Positions 27,214 through 35,892 of a DNA stretch of 64,000 nucleotides are shown here, one piece after another. The stretch lies in contig QOZR01000016.1 of NCBI GenBank assembly GCA_003576685.1, positions 36,073 through 100,072 on the forward strand. The letters run 5' to 3'. Within the stretch, counting starts at the first letter, position 1, and the number at the start of each line of letters is the position of its first letter. A model generated the notes under the pieces. That model had not been told where the DNA came from, made no database searches, and saw nothing but the letters and a program-made list of their open reading frames with translations. Both the position numbers and the translations under genes were made by a program. The DNA is from Virgifigura deserti. GTDB taxonomy: Bacteria > Pseudomonadota > Alphaproteobacteria > Dongiales > Dongiaceae.

Positions 27214-27630
27214 CTAGCGGACAACGAATACCGACACGTCGGCGTGCATCGCCACTGTGCCGGCGTTCGAAGCGAAGATGTGCTCGGGCAGACCGGGGAT
27301 GTGCGACGCCATCACCACGAGGTCGGCGCCAACGTCCTTGATCGCCGCGAGCAGCTTTTCATCCAGGTCCACGGCCGGGTCATGGCTCGTATAGGCCTTC
27401 GCCTCGTGGCCGTTCAGGCCGCGGCTCCTAGCCTCCTCCGCAGCGAACGCATCAAGCTTCCTGGCATACTCCTGCGGCGTGCGCGCGACCTCGCTGGGCG
27501 TCGCCGTGGTGACGCCGACATAGCACACCGGGAGTCCGTAGGACTTGGAGAGATCGGCCGCGCTGGCCAGCGCCTTCTCCAGCCGATCGACATACGCCAA
27601 GTCCACGGGCACCATGATCTTCTTATACAT
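27214..27630 (-). CDS. Universal stress protein (UspA family)
   Basis: A 138-aa single Usp domain. It opens MYKKIMVPVDLAYVDR and ends DLVVMASHIPGLPEHIFASNAGTVAM, with SVFVVR after it. The usual ATP-binding G-2X-G-9X-GS loop is not clearly present, so it may be of the non-ATP-binding type. AGGGAACGG directly precedes the ATG. It lies 85 bases upstream of the BCCT transporter on the same strand; Usp domains paired with osmolyte transporters (as with TeaABC/TeaD) often regulate transport. Confidence 0.87.
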   Translation of the reverse strand: MYKKIMVPVDLAYVDRLEKALASAADLSKSYGLPVCYVGVTTATPSEVARTPQEYARKLDAFAAEEARSRGLNGHEAKAYTSHDPAVDLDEKLLAAIKDVGADLVVMASHIPGLPEHIFASNAGTVAMHADVSVFVVR

Positions 27631-27835
27631 CCGTTCCCTCTTTACTGATATTTCCCGGATGTCGCGCCGTAGCGGCCATGACGATAACCCGAACGAGACC
27701 GATCGGGAACCCCACGAACCGATTTCCCCACCAATTGACAGGAAAGCGGGTGACCGCCGAGACCTTCTCGGCACCAAATCGTGAGCGCGACGTTACTCCC
27801 GGGGAGCGCTATTGTAGTGGAGTCCTGTCGGTGTG

Positions 27836-28309
27836 ATGGTCAAGCCGGCGTCGATGAAGCTGTTCCTCGACCTGGACGGCGTTCTCGCCGATTTCGACCG
27901 CGGCGTGAAGGCCGTGACCGGCAAGCGGCCGGAGCAGCTTCCGCTGAAGCAGATGTGGCGCGCCCTGGCGCAGGCGCCGGACTTCTACGGCACGCTCGAG
28001 ATGATGCATGACGCCGAGATCCTTTGGGCGTTCTGCCGCCCCTATCACCCGACGATCCTGACCGGCCTCCCGCTCGGCAACTGGGCGCCGGACCAGAAGC
28101 GCCGCTGGGTCGCCCGCATGCTCGGAGCGGAGGTCCGGGTGATCACCTGCATGAGCCGCGATAAGCACAACTTCTCCGGCCCGAGCCACGTCCTGGTCGA
28201 CGATCGGGCGAGCATTCGCGAGCCCTGGGAGCGCGCCGGCGGCATCTTCATCCTCCACGTCAGCGCCGAACACTCGATTCGCGCGTTGAAGGCACTCGGT
28301 TTTCGGTAG
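27836..28309 (+). CDS. HAD-family 5'(3')-deoxyribonucleotidase-like protein
   Basis: About 157 aa. The HAD nucleophile motif is LFLDLDGVLADFDRGV, motif II is TILTGLPLG, and HVLVDDRASIREPW provides the acidic motif IV; a Lys for motif III is in RDKHNFSG. The size and motifs match the NT5C-like branch that dephosphorylates nucleotides. Several starts are possible (GTG 27833, ATG 27836, ATG 27854); I took 27836. The gene is monocistronic and divergent from the UspA gene. Confidence 0.78.
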   Translation: MVKPASMKLFLDLDGVLADFDRGVKAVTGKRPEQLPLKQMWRALAQAPDFYGTLEMMHDAEILWAFCRPYHPTILTGLPLGNWAPDQKRRWVARMLGAEVRVITCMSRDKHNFSGPSHVLVDDRASIREPWERAGGIFILHVSAEHSIRALKALGFR

Positions 28310-28625
28310 CGGATTTAGTTCCCGGCCGACTCCATCCCGGAATATTAATTGTAATCACCTCCGCCGGGCAAAAAATGCGCCCCCCTCAGTTCTTCGGAAT
28401 ACATCCCCACGCCCGATGAGGATATGGCCGTTGCGGCGAGCGACTCGATTTTTCTCGTGGACGGAAGAATAACGCCATGTAACAATAATGACACAATTCG
28501 GTCATCGATTCTAAAAAAAATCTTAACATATGTTAACGGAGAGATGACCGCGGCATGCGACGGTGGTGGGTTCTACGAGGCCGAAAACGCCAGGATAAAG
28601 GGCTTGCGGGGCGGAAAGCAGGGCC
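28310..28625. other. AT-rich intergenic region upstream of the 28.6-31.1 kb genes
   Basis: No credible gene. The centre (about 28470-28540) is clearly more AT-rich than its surroundings, with an A8 run, and holds the palindrome annotated at 28523. It is a good place for the promoter of the rightward genes that follow. Confidence 0.5.
28523..28536. promoter_or_regulatory. Perfect 14-bp palindrome, possible operator
   Basis: TTAACATATGTTAA is perfectly self-complementary and lies about 90 bases before the ATG at 28626, in an AT-rich pocket of an otherwise GC-rich genome. Its symmetry suits a dimeric regulator. No matching regulator could be named. Confidence 0.5.
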
Positions 28626-28937
28626 ATGCTGCTCTACACAGCGACGTTCCGGGACTGGTTCAACCGCCACTTGAGCAGCCATGCCTGCGGCATTGTCAAT
28701 GACGGGATGGACTCTTATGCGAGCCTGATCCCGAATCATTCGAGGCTCTTCAACCGCTTCGCCCCTGAAATCTGGTCGACGGCAGCCAAGGACGCCGAGC
28801 GGGCCGGATACGACAACGTCTTCGAATATATCGCCCGTTGGCGCTGCGCCGACAAGGTCGCCGAATGGCCCGACGTCGAAACGCTCATGGTTTGGTATGC
28901 CTGCGAGCGTGCCGCGCGCGAGGTGGCCGGTGAATAG
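28626..28937 (+). CDS. Uncharacterized protein
   Basis: A 103-aa soluble protein beginning MLLYTATFRDWFNRHLSSH. It is rich in Trp and Tyr and predicted mostly helical; I do not recognise the family. It overlaps the start of the kinase gene by 8 bases, so it is probably translated with it and with the methyltransferase that follows. Codon use is like that of its neighbours. Coding is supported by the overlap and composition, not by homology I can name. Confidence 0.6.
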   Translation: MLLYTATFRDWFNRHLSSHACGIVNDGMDSYASLIPNHSRLFNRFAPEIWSTAAKDAERAGYDNVFEYIARWRCADKVAEWPDVETLMVWYACERAAREVAGE

Positions 28938-29997
28938 AGGTCTCGCCCGCAGCAGTCGGCTCCAAGCGCCGAGCCTAGCTGGAGACGCGGCTCTTGAGGT
29001 GCCGCTTTCGTCAGGCAGGGATGCCTCCGTCGTTACCCGCGGTGATGGCGATGGCGGCGGTGCCGCAGACCTGACGAACGAGCAGCTTCGCGAGGTGCTT
29101 CGGCATCATTGCGCTCTTTCGCCTTCGGCGTCGGTGTCGATCGAGAAGACGAGCCGGATCTATTCGACGATCTGGTCGGCGACGATCTCGGAGAACGGCT
29201 CGCGCCGGACACATATCCTGAAGCAGGCAGGGAAGCGCGCGGAACGGCAGGTTTGGCTAAGCCAGAGGGCGGACAGGCTCTTCTTCGACCAGCCTTTCCA
29301 TGCATCGCCCGGCTTGGCCTACGAACCCGGATACGACCTGACCATCGCCCGGCTTTATCCCGGCCGCAGCCTCGAGGCGCTGATGGCGGAGGGCGGCATT
29401 CCCGATCCCTTCCGCTGGTATCGGGACCTGTCCCGGAGGCTGGGCCTGGCCGGTATCTGGCTGAAACACTATCACCGTGCCGAACGGCGCATCGGCTCCG
29501 TATCCGGCCCCTTGATGGCCTATCTGGAACAGAGGCGCGATCAGCTCGACCACCTCCCGGCGCTATGCCGTCAACGGCTGCTCGGGCTGGTGGAAAGCGA
29601 TCTCGTCGACGACATCGTCGTCACTCATAGCGACTTCTCGCCAGGCAACATACTGTCCGATGGGCGAACACTTTGCGTCATCGATTTCGGAATAAAAGAG
29701 TGGACGGAGATGTCTCCATGGTGGGACGTCGTGACGATTCTCACCGCGCTCGACCGTTACTTCCTGTTCAGAAGAACCTGCCCGGTCTACTGGATTCGGC
29801 CCCTCCTATCCCGCTTGAAGTCTACCTTCTGGACCGCCTATTCGAGCCGGCCGCCACACGATCAGCGGTCGTTCCTGGCATGCGCCGCCGTGCGGCATTT
29901 CTCCTTCGCCGGGGACCTATCCCCGAAGGCGCTTGACGGGAGTCCGCGGTCCCGATGGCATTTGGCCCAACTCGAGCAGATATTGGACAAGCTGTAG
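28930..29997 (+). CDS. APH-family phosphotransferase (kinase)
   Basis: About 355 aa with the aminoglycoside/choline-kinase fold. The catalytic Brenner motif is VTHSDFSPGNIL and the metal-binding Asp is in CVIDFGIKEW. The N-terminal lobe (about 40-130) is poorly conserved and the first 40 residues look disordered. The acceptor is unknown: APH-like kinases phosphorylate antibiotics, choline, amino sugars or lipid-linked sugars. GTG 28930 overlaps the preceding gene. The methyltransferase 79 bases on may use the same substrate. Confidence 0.8.
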   Translation: MNRGLARSSRLQAPSLAGDAALEVPLSSGRDASVVTRGDGDGGGAADLTNEQLREVLRHHCALSPSASVSIEKTSRIYSTIWSATISENGSRRTHILKQAGKRAERQVWLSQRADRLFFDQPFHASPGLAYEPGYDLTIARLYPGRSLEALMAEGGIPDPFRWYRDLSRRLGLAGIWLKHYHRAERRIGSVSGPLMAYLEQRRDQLDHLPALCRQRLLGLVESDLVDDIVVTHSDFSPGNILSDGRTLCVIDFGIKEWTEMSPWWDVVTILTALDRYFLFRRTCPVYWIRPLLSRLKSTFWTAYSSRPPHDQRSFLACAAVRHFSFAGDLSPKALDGSPRSRWHLAQLEQILDKL

Positions 29998-30076
29998 CTC
30001 CCCCTGCGCATAACAGCGATCTGCCCGGGCAACCTATCTGGTCGGCCGGTGCGTAGAACCATGAGGAATTGATTTC

Positions 30077-31123
30077 TTGAGCGACAAAGCCACCGACCTG
30101 TTTGCGAGCCCATGCTGCAAGGCAAAACTTACGAGACAGGAGACGCGCCTGGAATGCGTTGCCTGCGGGCACCCCTACGCGGTCGAGGACGGTCTTTTCA
30201 AATTCACCACCGGGACGAGCTCTCACGGTGAATTCTCGTCCGAGGAGATGGCGGAGCTGCTGAAGCTCGCGAAGACCGATGGCTGGAAGTCGGCCCTGGA
30301 GCGCTATATCCGCCCCAGGCGACCGCGCGCCGTTCAATTGCTGACCGATCCCCGGCGGTACAACTCCATAGAGCCGCTCAAAGCCGTCAAGAATGGGCGG
30401 GTTCTCGACTTCGGCTGCGGCTTGGGCGGCGTATCCCTGGCGCTTGCGACGGCTTTCGAAGAAGTCGTCGCCCTGGACGGATCGGAGGATCGCGTGTCCC
30501 TCCTCAACGTCATTCGACGCGAGGAGAACCTCGACAACATCGTTCCGGTCTGCCACATCGATCCCGCGAACCTGCCGTTCCCCGACAGCCATTTCGATGC
30601 CGTCCTGCTGATCGGGGTTCTGGAGTACCTGCCGCAGAGTCTGCCGGACGATACGGTCGAAGCGGCCCACGAGAAATGCCTTAAGGAATTCCACCGCATA
30701 CTGCGCCCCGGCGGCAGCTTGCTGATCCACACGAAGAACCGCTTCGGATGGCAATATTGGCTGGGTGAGCGAGACCATTCCGGATTGCGTTTCGCCCCGA
30801 TCCTTCCGGTCTCACTCACTGATCTGATCGCCCGGACCGTCAAGGGCCGGCCTTACCGGATCATCAACTACAGCGGTGGGGGATACAGAAAGCTCATGCG
30901 CAAGGCGGGCTTCGACAGCGTCGCGCTCGGATGGCCCGTCCCCGGCTACCAGACCCCCGATTATCTGCTGAGCCTGGAAGGCAGGATGCTCGGCGAATTG
31001 AGGAAAATCGCTCCCGATTATCACTCGATCGGGAAGCGCCTCGCCCTCCACGCCTTGGGCTTGACGGGCCTCTTGCGCTATGTCGTTCCGCATTACAGCG
31101 TCATGGCGACAAAGCGACGGTAG
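30077..31123 (+). CDS. Class I SAM-dependent methyltransferase with N-terminal zinc ribbon
   Basis: A 348-aa protein. The N terminus has a Trm112-like ribbon with cysteines in SPCCKAKL and CVACGHPY. A Rossmann methyltransferase follows, with VLDFGCGLGGVSLALA as motif I, VALDGSEDR as motif II and FDAVLLIGVLEYLP as motif IV. The C-terminal 100 residues are basic and could contact a membrane or polymer. The start is TTG at 30077. It follows the kinase on the same strand. The substrate is unknown; a glycan or lipid is possible. Confidence 0.82.
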   Translation: MSDKATDLFASPCCKAKLTRQETRLECVACGHPYAVEDGLFKFTTGTSSHGEFSSEEMAELLKLAKTDGWKSALERYIRPRRPRAVQLLTDPRRYNSIEPLKAVKNGRVLDFGCGLGGVSLALATAFEEVVALDGSEDRVSLLNVIRREENLDNIVPVCHIDPANLPFPDSHFDAVLLIGVLEYLPQSLPDDTVEAAHEKCLKEFHRILRPGGSLLIHTKNRFGWQYWLGERDHSGLRFAPILPVSLTDLIARTVKGRPYRIINYSGGGYRKLMRKAGFDSVALGWPVPGYQTPDYLLSLEGRMLGELRKIAPDYHSIGKRLALHALGLTGLLRYVVPHYSVMATKRR

Positions 31124-31139
31124 TTAAATCACCGGCGCC

Positions 31140-31652
31140 CTACGCACAGAGCTGTTTCAAGCGGCTCATGGCCTTGAGGGTGCTCGCGCATGCGGCCGCG
31201 GCTTCGGCGCCCTTCACGAGGAAATGCTCGCGAAAGAATTTCCGGTGCTCGTCATGGTCATGAAAGCTTTGCGGCGTGAGGACTGCCGAGATGACCGGGA
31301 CCTCGGTTTCGAGCTGAACACGCATCAGCGAACTGATCACCGCATCGGCCACGAACTCATGCCGATAAATGCCGCCGTCGACGATGAAGCCGGACGCCAC
31401 GATGGCGGCATATCGTCCGCTCTTCGCAAGAATCTTCGCGTGTAGGGGGATTTCGAATCCTCCGGGGACCTCGAAGAAATCAATCCGGCTTTCCGGACAT
31501 CCGAGCTTCGCCATTTCGGCAACGAAGGCCAGGCGACACTGATCGACGATGTCCTTGTGCCAGCAGGATTGTATGAACGCGACGCGACCGGCCTCGTCAC
31601 CCGGCGTCGCGCGTTCGGTTGGATCGATCGTTTCTGGATAGCGCTGATTCAT
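31140..31652 (-). CDS. ribH2: 6,7-dimethyl-8-ribityllumazine synthase, type II
   Basis: Penultimate step of riboflavin synthesis. The 170-aa sequence matches the rhizobial/Brucella type II lumazine synthase: VAFIQSCWHKDIVDQCRLAF, FEVPGGFEIPLHAK, YAAIVASGFIVDGGIYRHEF and VLTPQSFHDHDEHRKFF. Type II enzymes are decamers. ATG 31652 has GAGGAAG just upstream. An FMN riboswitch precedes it, so FMN should shut it down. No other rib genes are in the window, which fits an isolated, riboswitch-controlled ribH2. Confidence 0.95.
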   Translation of the reverse strand: MNQRYPETIDPTERATPGDEAGRVAFIQSCWHKDIVDQCRLAFVAEMAKLGCPESRIDFFEVPGGFEIPLHAKILAKSGRYAAIVASGFIVDGGIYRHEFVADAVISSLMRVQLETEVPVISAVLTPQSFHDHDEHRKFFREHFLVKGAEAAAACASTLKAMSRLKQLCA

Positions 31653-31733
31653 GGCGGCTTCCTCGTAACTTAGGACCAGAATCAGGGCGCACGGGCTCTG
31701 GAAAGGCGACGCGAATCGCCAAACCGAAGACAT

Positions 31734-31885
31734 CCCGCTCTCTTCCATCCGGACTGTGACCGTCGGCTTCGGAGTCGCACCGAATCTGCTGACCTCGCCG
31801 ATGATGATCGGCGAGCGCTCGCGGGCTTATGCGATTTCTCGCAATCACCGCCGGTGGGGACTTCCACCCCGCCCCGAGAACGTTC
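31734..31885 (-). promoter_or_regulatory. FMN riboswitch (RFN element)
   Basis: On the minus strand the leader contains the RFN consensus pieces in order: TTCTCGGGGCGGGGTGGAAG, TCCCCACCGGCGGT, AAGCCCGCGAGCG, GGTCAGCAGATTCGGTGCGA, CTCCGAAGCCGACGGTCACA and GTCCGGATGGAAGAGAGCGG. It ends about 82 bases before the ribH2 ATG. A short GGCGA/TCGCC hairpin (about 31705-31720) lies between aptamer and start and may be part of the expression platform. Ends are approximate to a few bases. Confidence 0.96.
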
Positions 31886-31968
31886 GCCACCCGGACAGGC
31901 TGCCCAGGCGACCCGGATCATGTACGGCGATTCCGCCGGCGCGGCAACGGATTTTCATCGGCACCCGA

Positions 31969-32721
31969 TTAAGAGTGCCTAACAGCCCCTATCCGCGCCC
32001 TGCAGATCGGCGGCTCGATCGTCTCGCCAGCCTCGTCGACGACGGCGCCGAGTCCGACGCCGTGGACCGTGGCGCCGCTCGGCAGGCGCGCGGTGTAGTG
32101 GCTGTGGTGATGACCATGGAAGACGGTCTTCACCCCCATCGCCTCCGCCAGCCGGTCGATCACCGCCCAGCCCAGCGGACGGCCGAACCGCCGCATCGTC
32201 GTCGGCGCTTCATGGCTGACGAGCACGTCGGCCTGCTGTCGAAGCAGGATGGCGTAATCCTCGTGCCAGATCGAAACTCGGTGCCGCCGCGGCAGGCCGT
32301 CCCGCCAGCGCTGGCGCGGTGTGAGCGACTCCAGGAAAGCAGCCCGTGTCGGCCAGACGGGCGCCTGATCCGGATGCCAGATCTTGTAGCGGAATACGCC
32401 ACCCAGACCGGCGATCCGGCATACCGTCCCAGGCCCGCAGGTTTCCCCGCCGGTTTCGACCACACGAGCGTTCAGGTTGCGGTCCGCAAGCGCGGAATTG
32501 AACGCATGGTCGTACCAGGCGTCGGAGTTGCCCTCGTGATTGCCGGCGATCCAGTAGACAGTCGTGCCGGCGGCCGTGACGGGCCGGAGCACGACATCAA
32601 GCGGCCGGTCGAGATCGTAATCGCCGAGCAGAACGACAGCGTCCGGCCGGCAGCGTTCCGCAGCCCGAAGGACCGGCTCCCAGTGCCCATGCGGATCACC
32701 GCAATAGAGCGTGCGGGACAC
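31969..32721 (-). CDS. Calcineurin-like metallophosphoesterase
   Basis: A 250-aa phosphoesterase with the five metal motifs in order: TLYCGDPHGHW, VVLLGDYDLD, WIAGNHEGN, VLVSHEAPT and VFHGHHHSHY. The first motif reads GDPHGH rather than GDxHG, a common variant. It is cytoplasmic (no signal peptide), and substrate unknown. It begins 3 bases after the SRAP gene ends, so the two are probably expressed together, as is the MFS gene upstream. Confidence 0.88.
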   Translation of the reverse strand: MSRTLYCGDPHGHWEPVLRAAERCRPDAVVLLGDYDLDRPLDVVLRPVTAAGTTVYWIAGNHEGNSDAWYDHAFNSALADRNLNARVVETGGETCGPGTVCRIAGLGGVFRYKIWHPDQAPVWPTRAAFLESLTPRQRWRDGLPRRHRVSIWHEDYAILLRQQADVLVSHEAPTTMRRFGRPLGWAVIDRLAEAMGVKTVFHGHHHSHYTARLPSGATVHGVGLGAVVDEAGETIEPPICRARIGAVRHS

Positions 32722-32724
32722 CCG

Positions 32725-33441
32725 TCAGCCCCGGCTTGCCGCAAAGAGATCGCCGGCGGGGCCGTCGTCGAGCGGAGCGAGCAGCTCCGCGTCGTCGTTG
32801 CGGGGGTTGTTGACGCGCGGATCGACCGGATAGGCCGTCATCGGCTCCGCGTGATAGGGCTTCAGCAAGGCCAGCGCGGGCTCGACCGCCGCCTCCCCTT
32901 CCCCGAGCCACAGCGCGTAATCGCCCGGATCGAGAATGACCGGCATCCGGTCGTGGATCGGGCCGACCAGCGCGTTCGCCTCGGTGACGATGATTGTGAA
33001 GGACTCGATTGTCTCGCCCTCCGCCCCGCGCCAGCGGTCCCACAGCCCGGCGAAGGCGAAGGGCGCGCCTTCCTTCATGGCGATGCGATAGGGCTGCTTG
33101 TGCTTGCCGACCGGCCGCCATTCATAGAAGCCGTCCGCCGGCACGAGGCAGCGATGCGACTTGAGAAGGCGGCGGAAGGCCGGCTTCTCGGACACCGTCT
33201 CGGCCCGGGCGTTGATCATGCTGTAGCCGCTCTTCGGCTCCTTCGACCAGGAGGGCACCAGCCCCCAGCGGAGCATCGCCAGCGCGCGGCCCTCCCTCTC
33301 CTCCGCGTCCCGGCGCACGACCGGCGCATCCTGCGAAGGCGCAAGATTGTAGCGCGGCGGCAGGTTTAGCGATGGCCGCTTAAGGTCGAAGATATCCTGC
33401 AAAGCCGACGGGGACTTGGTCAGCGTATAGCGTCCGCACAT
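32725..33441 (-). CDS. SOS response-associated peptidase (SRAP; HMCES/YedK family)
   Basis: A 238-aa protein that shields abasic sites in single-stranded DNA by forming a thiazolidine cross-link through Cys2. It begins MCGRYTLTKS, so Cys2 is exposed after Met removal, and has RYNLAPSQDAPVV, RWGLVPSWSKEP, INARAETVSEKPAFR, CLVPADGFYEW and the catalytic HDRMPVIL. ATG 33441 is required to put Cys at position 2. The gene sits between an MFS gene and a metallophosphoesterase gene on the same strand. Confidence 0.94.
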   Translation of the reverse strand: MCGRYTLTKSPSALQDIFDLKRPSLNLPPRYNLAPSQDAPVVRRDAEEREGRALAMLRWGLVPSWSKEPKSGYSMINARAETVSEKPAFRRLLKSHRCLVPADGFYEWRPVGKHKQPYRIAMKEGAPFAFAGLWDRWRGAEGETIESFTIIVTEANALVGPIHDRMPVILDPGDYALWLGEGEAAVEPALALLKPYHAEPMTAYPVDPRVNNPRNDDAELLAPLDDGPAGDLFAASRG

Positions 33442-33454
33442 GGCAAGCCTCCCC

Positions 33455-34807
33455 TCAATGTTTCGCACCCTTGCCGATAACCATCCGATCCGCCTCGTGC
33501 AACGCCCAGGCGGCAGCGGCGCCCGCGAGCGCCAGAAGCGCCAGGAGCGCGATCAGCGCCGGCACGCCGATCAGCGCCGCGAGCAGGCCCAGCGCGCCGG
33601 CGGCCAGCGTGACGACCCCGACCGCGCTATTGGCGAAGGCGACATAGAGCGGCCGGTCGCGCTCGGGCGCAGCATCGACGAGATAGGTCTTGCGTCCAAC
33701 CCGGACACCAGCCTGGGCTGCACCGATCAGAATGAAAATCGGTGCATAGACATACTGGTTCCATGCGGCCGGCGGCAGGAGCGCCAGGCCAAGGGCAAAG
33801 AAACCGGCCGCCGCCGCGACGAGGCCGGACAGCGCCATCACCCGGCGGCTGGATTTGTCCGCCAAGGCGCCCCAGACCGGATTCGACAGCACCTCCGCCA
33901 GGCCCAAGGCGAAGATATAGGCCGCGAGCGCACCAAGATTTTCGTCGCTGAGCCCCTGGGCGTGGAGCGCGAAGAATGGCGTCGCCACCTCGACGGCGAC
34001 AAGCAGCGCCCGCGCGACGAGAAACCGCCGATAGCCCGGCACGTCGCGGACGAGCCGGAAGCCGCTCCGCACTTCGCGGATCATGCTGCGCCCCCCCTCG
34101 GTCGCGCCGGGCAACTCGATAACGACCGCAAATGCGATGGCGGCAAAGGCCCAGAGCGCCGCCGCAACGGCGAGCAGAAGAGCATAGGACCCGACGCTCG
34201 CTTCGTCGGACAGGACCGACTTCAGGAGGATCGCCGCAGCGAGCGTCAGGGCACCGCCGATTGCGGCGCGCTGTGCGAGCAGCCGCCCCCGCTTTCCCTG
34301 TGGAACGGTCTTGCCAACAACGTCCTGGAACGCGACCGAGCCCATGCCGCTTACCACGCTGAAGATGGAAAGAAACGCGACGATCGCGAGACCGGCGGCG
34401 GTCGGCGGCAGGGCCAGCGCCGCAACCGCCATCAGCAGCAGCATCGCGGCCTGGATGGCACCGGCCCCGACCCACACCCATTTTCGGCGGCGGATCCGGC
34501 GGATCTGCCCGGCGACCGCAAGTTGCGGCAGGAGCGATCCAGCTTGCCTGGCCGGAACCAGCAGGCCGACAAGACCGGTCGGCGCGCCGATCGCCGAGAG
34601 CAGCCAGGGCAGCACCAGCCCCGGGCTCGCGAGCTGCTCGGCCAGCTTGGTCGCGGCGCCGTTGGCGACGTTCAGAAGGAAGTTGCGCGGAACGTCGGTG
34701 CAGGCCTGCGCGGGAATCGCGGCGCAGCCACGCTCCTCCATATCGCCGCCGAGAAATTCGTAGGCACGGTCGAGGGTGGTGGGCGGGGAAACGGAGCGAT
34801 CGGTCAT
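33455..34807 (-). CDS. MFS transporter
   Basis: A 450-aa membrane protein with a soluble N-terminal extension of about 40 residues and then 12 segments. It shows the ADKSSRRVMALSG helix 8/9 loop and KTYLVDAAPERDRPLYVAFAN near helix 10. Substrate unknown. It begins 9 bases after the SDR gene ends and ends 13 bases before the SRAP gene, so SDR-MFS-SRAP-phosphoesterase look like one operon. Confidence 0.82.
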   Translation of the reverse strand: MTDRSVSPPTTLDRAYEFLGGDMEERGCAAIPAQACTDVPRNFLLNVANGAATKLAEQLASPGLVLPWLLSAIGAPTGLVGLLVPARQAGSLLPQLAVAGQIRRIRRRKWVWVGAGAIQAAMLLLMAVAALALPPTAAGLAIVAFLSIFSVVSGMGSVAFQDVVGKTVPQGKRGRLLAQRAAIGGALTLAAAILLKSVLSDEASVGSYALLLAVAAALWAFAAIAFAVVIELPGATEGGRSMIREVRSGFRLVRDVPGYRRFLVARALLVAVEVATPFFALHAQGLSDENLGALAAYIFALGLAEVLSNPVWGALADKSSRRVMALSGLVAAAAGFFALGLALLPPAAWNQYVYAPIFILIGAAQAGVRVGRKTYLVDAAPERDRPLYVAFANSAVGVVTLAAGALGLLAALIGVPALIALLALLALAGAAAAWALHEADRMVIGKGAKH

Positions 34808-34816
34808 GGCGGCCGA

Positions 34817-35608
34817 TCAGTAATAGAGCTCGGCGGGACCCTTGTATTCCTGGATGATATTCCCGCCATCGACGACAATCGACTGTCCCGTGACATAGCT
34901 CGCGGCCTCCGACGCCAGAAAGGCGATTACCTCGCCCACCTCCTCCGGCCGCCCGGAGCGGCCCATTGGGGTGTTCACCCCACCGGCTCTCTCGCCCTCC
35001 GTCGTGGAGCCGGTCGCGATCCAGCCCGGCGCCACCGCATTCACCGTGAGCCCATGCCGCGCAACCTCGATCGCCAGACTGCGCATCATCCCGTCCATGC
35101 CGGCCTTCGCGGCGCTGTAGGCGGCGTCGCCGGGATTGCTCACCAGAGGGCCGGTGACCGACGAAACATTGATGATCCGCCCGTAGCCCTGGTCGATCAT
35201 GCCCGGGAGAACGGCACGGGTGACGTTGAAGGTGGTCTTCAGGTTTCGAGCGATGCCGCGATCCCATTCCGCCTCGTCGAGCTCGACCATGTTCCGGAAG
35301 ACCTGACTGCCGCCGATCTGCGCCATGCCGGCGTTGTTGACGAGGATGTCGATCCGGCCATAGCGCTGCAGCGCCGCGTCGATCAGGGATCGGGCCTGCG
35401 CGCCGTCGGTGAGATCGGCGACGAAGCCCACGGCGTCATGGCCGGCGCCGGTCAATGTGGCGGTCCGCTCCTCGATCCGCGCCGTCGTCGAGGTGACGGC
35501 AAGCCGGGCGCCTTCGCGGGCGAAGATCTTCGCCGTGGCAAAGCCGATGCCCGCGGGACCGCCCGCCCCTGTGATCAGCGCAACACGATTCTTGAGTGTC
35601 TCCGACAT
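34817..35608 (-). CDS. Short-chain dehydrogenase/reductase (SDR family)
   Basis: A 263-aa classical SDR. The cofactor motif is ITGAGGPAGIGFATA (TGxxxxxGIG), with VADLTD, VNNAG and the catalytic set S (INVSSVTG) and YSAAK. It oxidises or reduces an alcohol/ketone with NAD(P); the substrate is unknown, though FabG-like oxoacyl reductases are the closest general type. It starts the four-gene leftward run and is divergent from the PAS_5 gene. Confidence 0.9.
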   Translation of the reverse strand: MSETLKNRVALITGAGGPAGIGFATAKIFAREGARLAVTSTTARIEERTATLTGAGHDAVGFVADLTDGAQARSLIDAALQRYGRIDILVNNAGMAQIGGSQVFRNMVELDEAEWDRGIARNLKTTFNVTRAVLPGMIDQGYGRIINVSSVTGPLVSNPGDAAYSAAKAGMDGMMRSLAIEVARHGLTVNAVAPGWIATGSTTEGERAGGVNTPMGRSGRPEEVGEVIAFLASEAASYVTGQSIVVDGGNIIQEYKGPAELYY

Positions 35609-35892
35609 GACTTACCGCCTGGTGGTGGATGTAGCCCGGCATGATCCCGCAGACATGGCCCCACCAGCCAAAATTCTACCAGGAGAATATCGCAAAATAT
35701 CTTGTGTCATTCTTGTGGCACAACTTATACTTGCAACGATTCGGCGCTCGGCATATCGGCAGCAGATGCATAGGAAAATGCAAGCCTCGCTGACGCCATC
35801 TGTGCTACACCGCGAGGCCCTGCAAGCCCGACCGCAATGCGGCGGAGCCACGTCGCAGGAACGCAAAACCCAGGCCAGCCGTTTAACGTGTC

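Noticed and set aside
28424..28702. 92-codon open frame starting MAVAASDSIF
   Set aside because: Spans an AT-rich promoter-like area and overlaps the better-supported gene at 28626 in another frame; no ribosome site.
33440..35644. 734-codon open frame on the plus strand
   Set aside because: Antisense to the MFS and SDR genes, which have clear family motifs; the frame is a GC-rich shadow.
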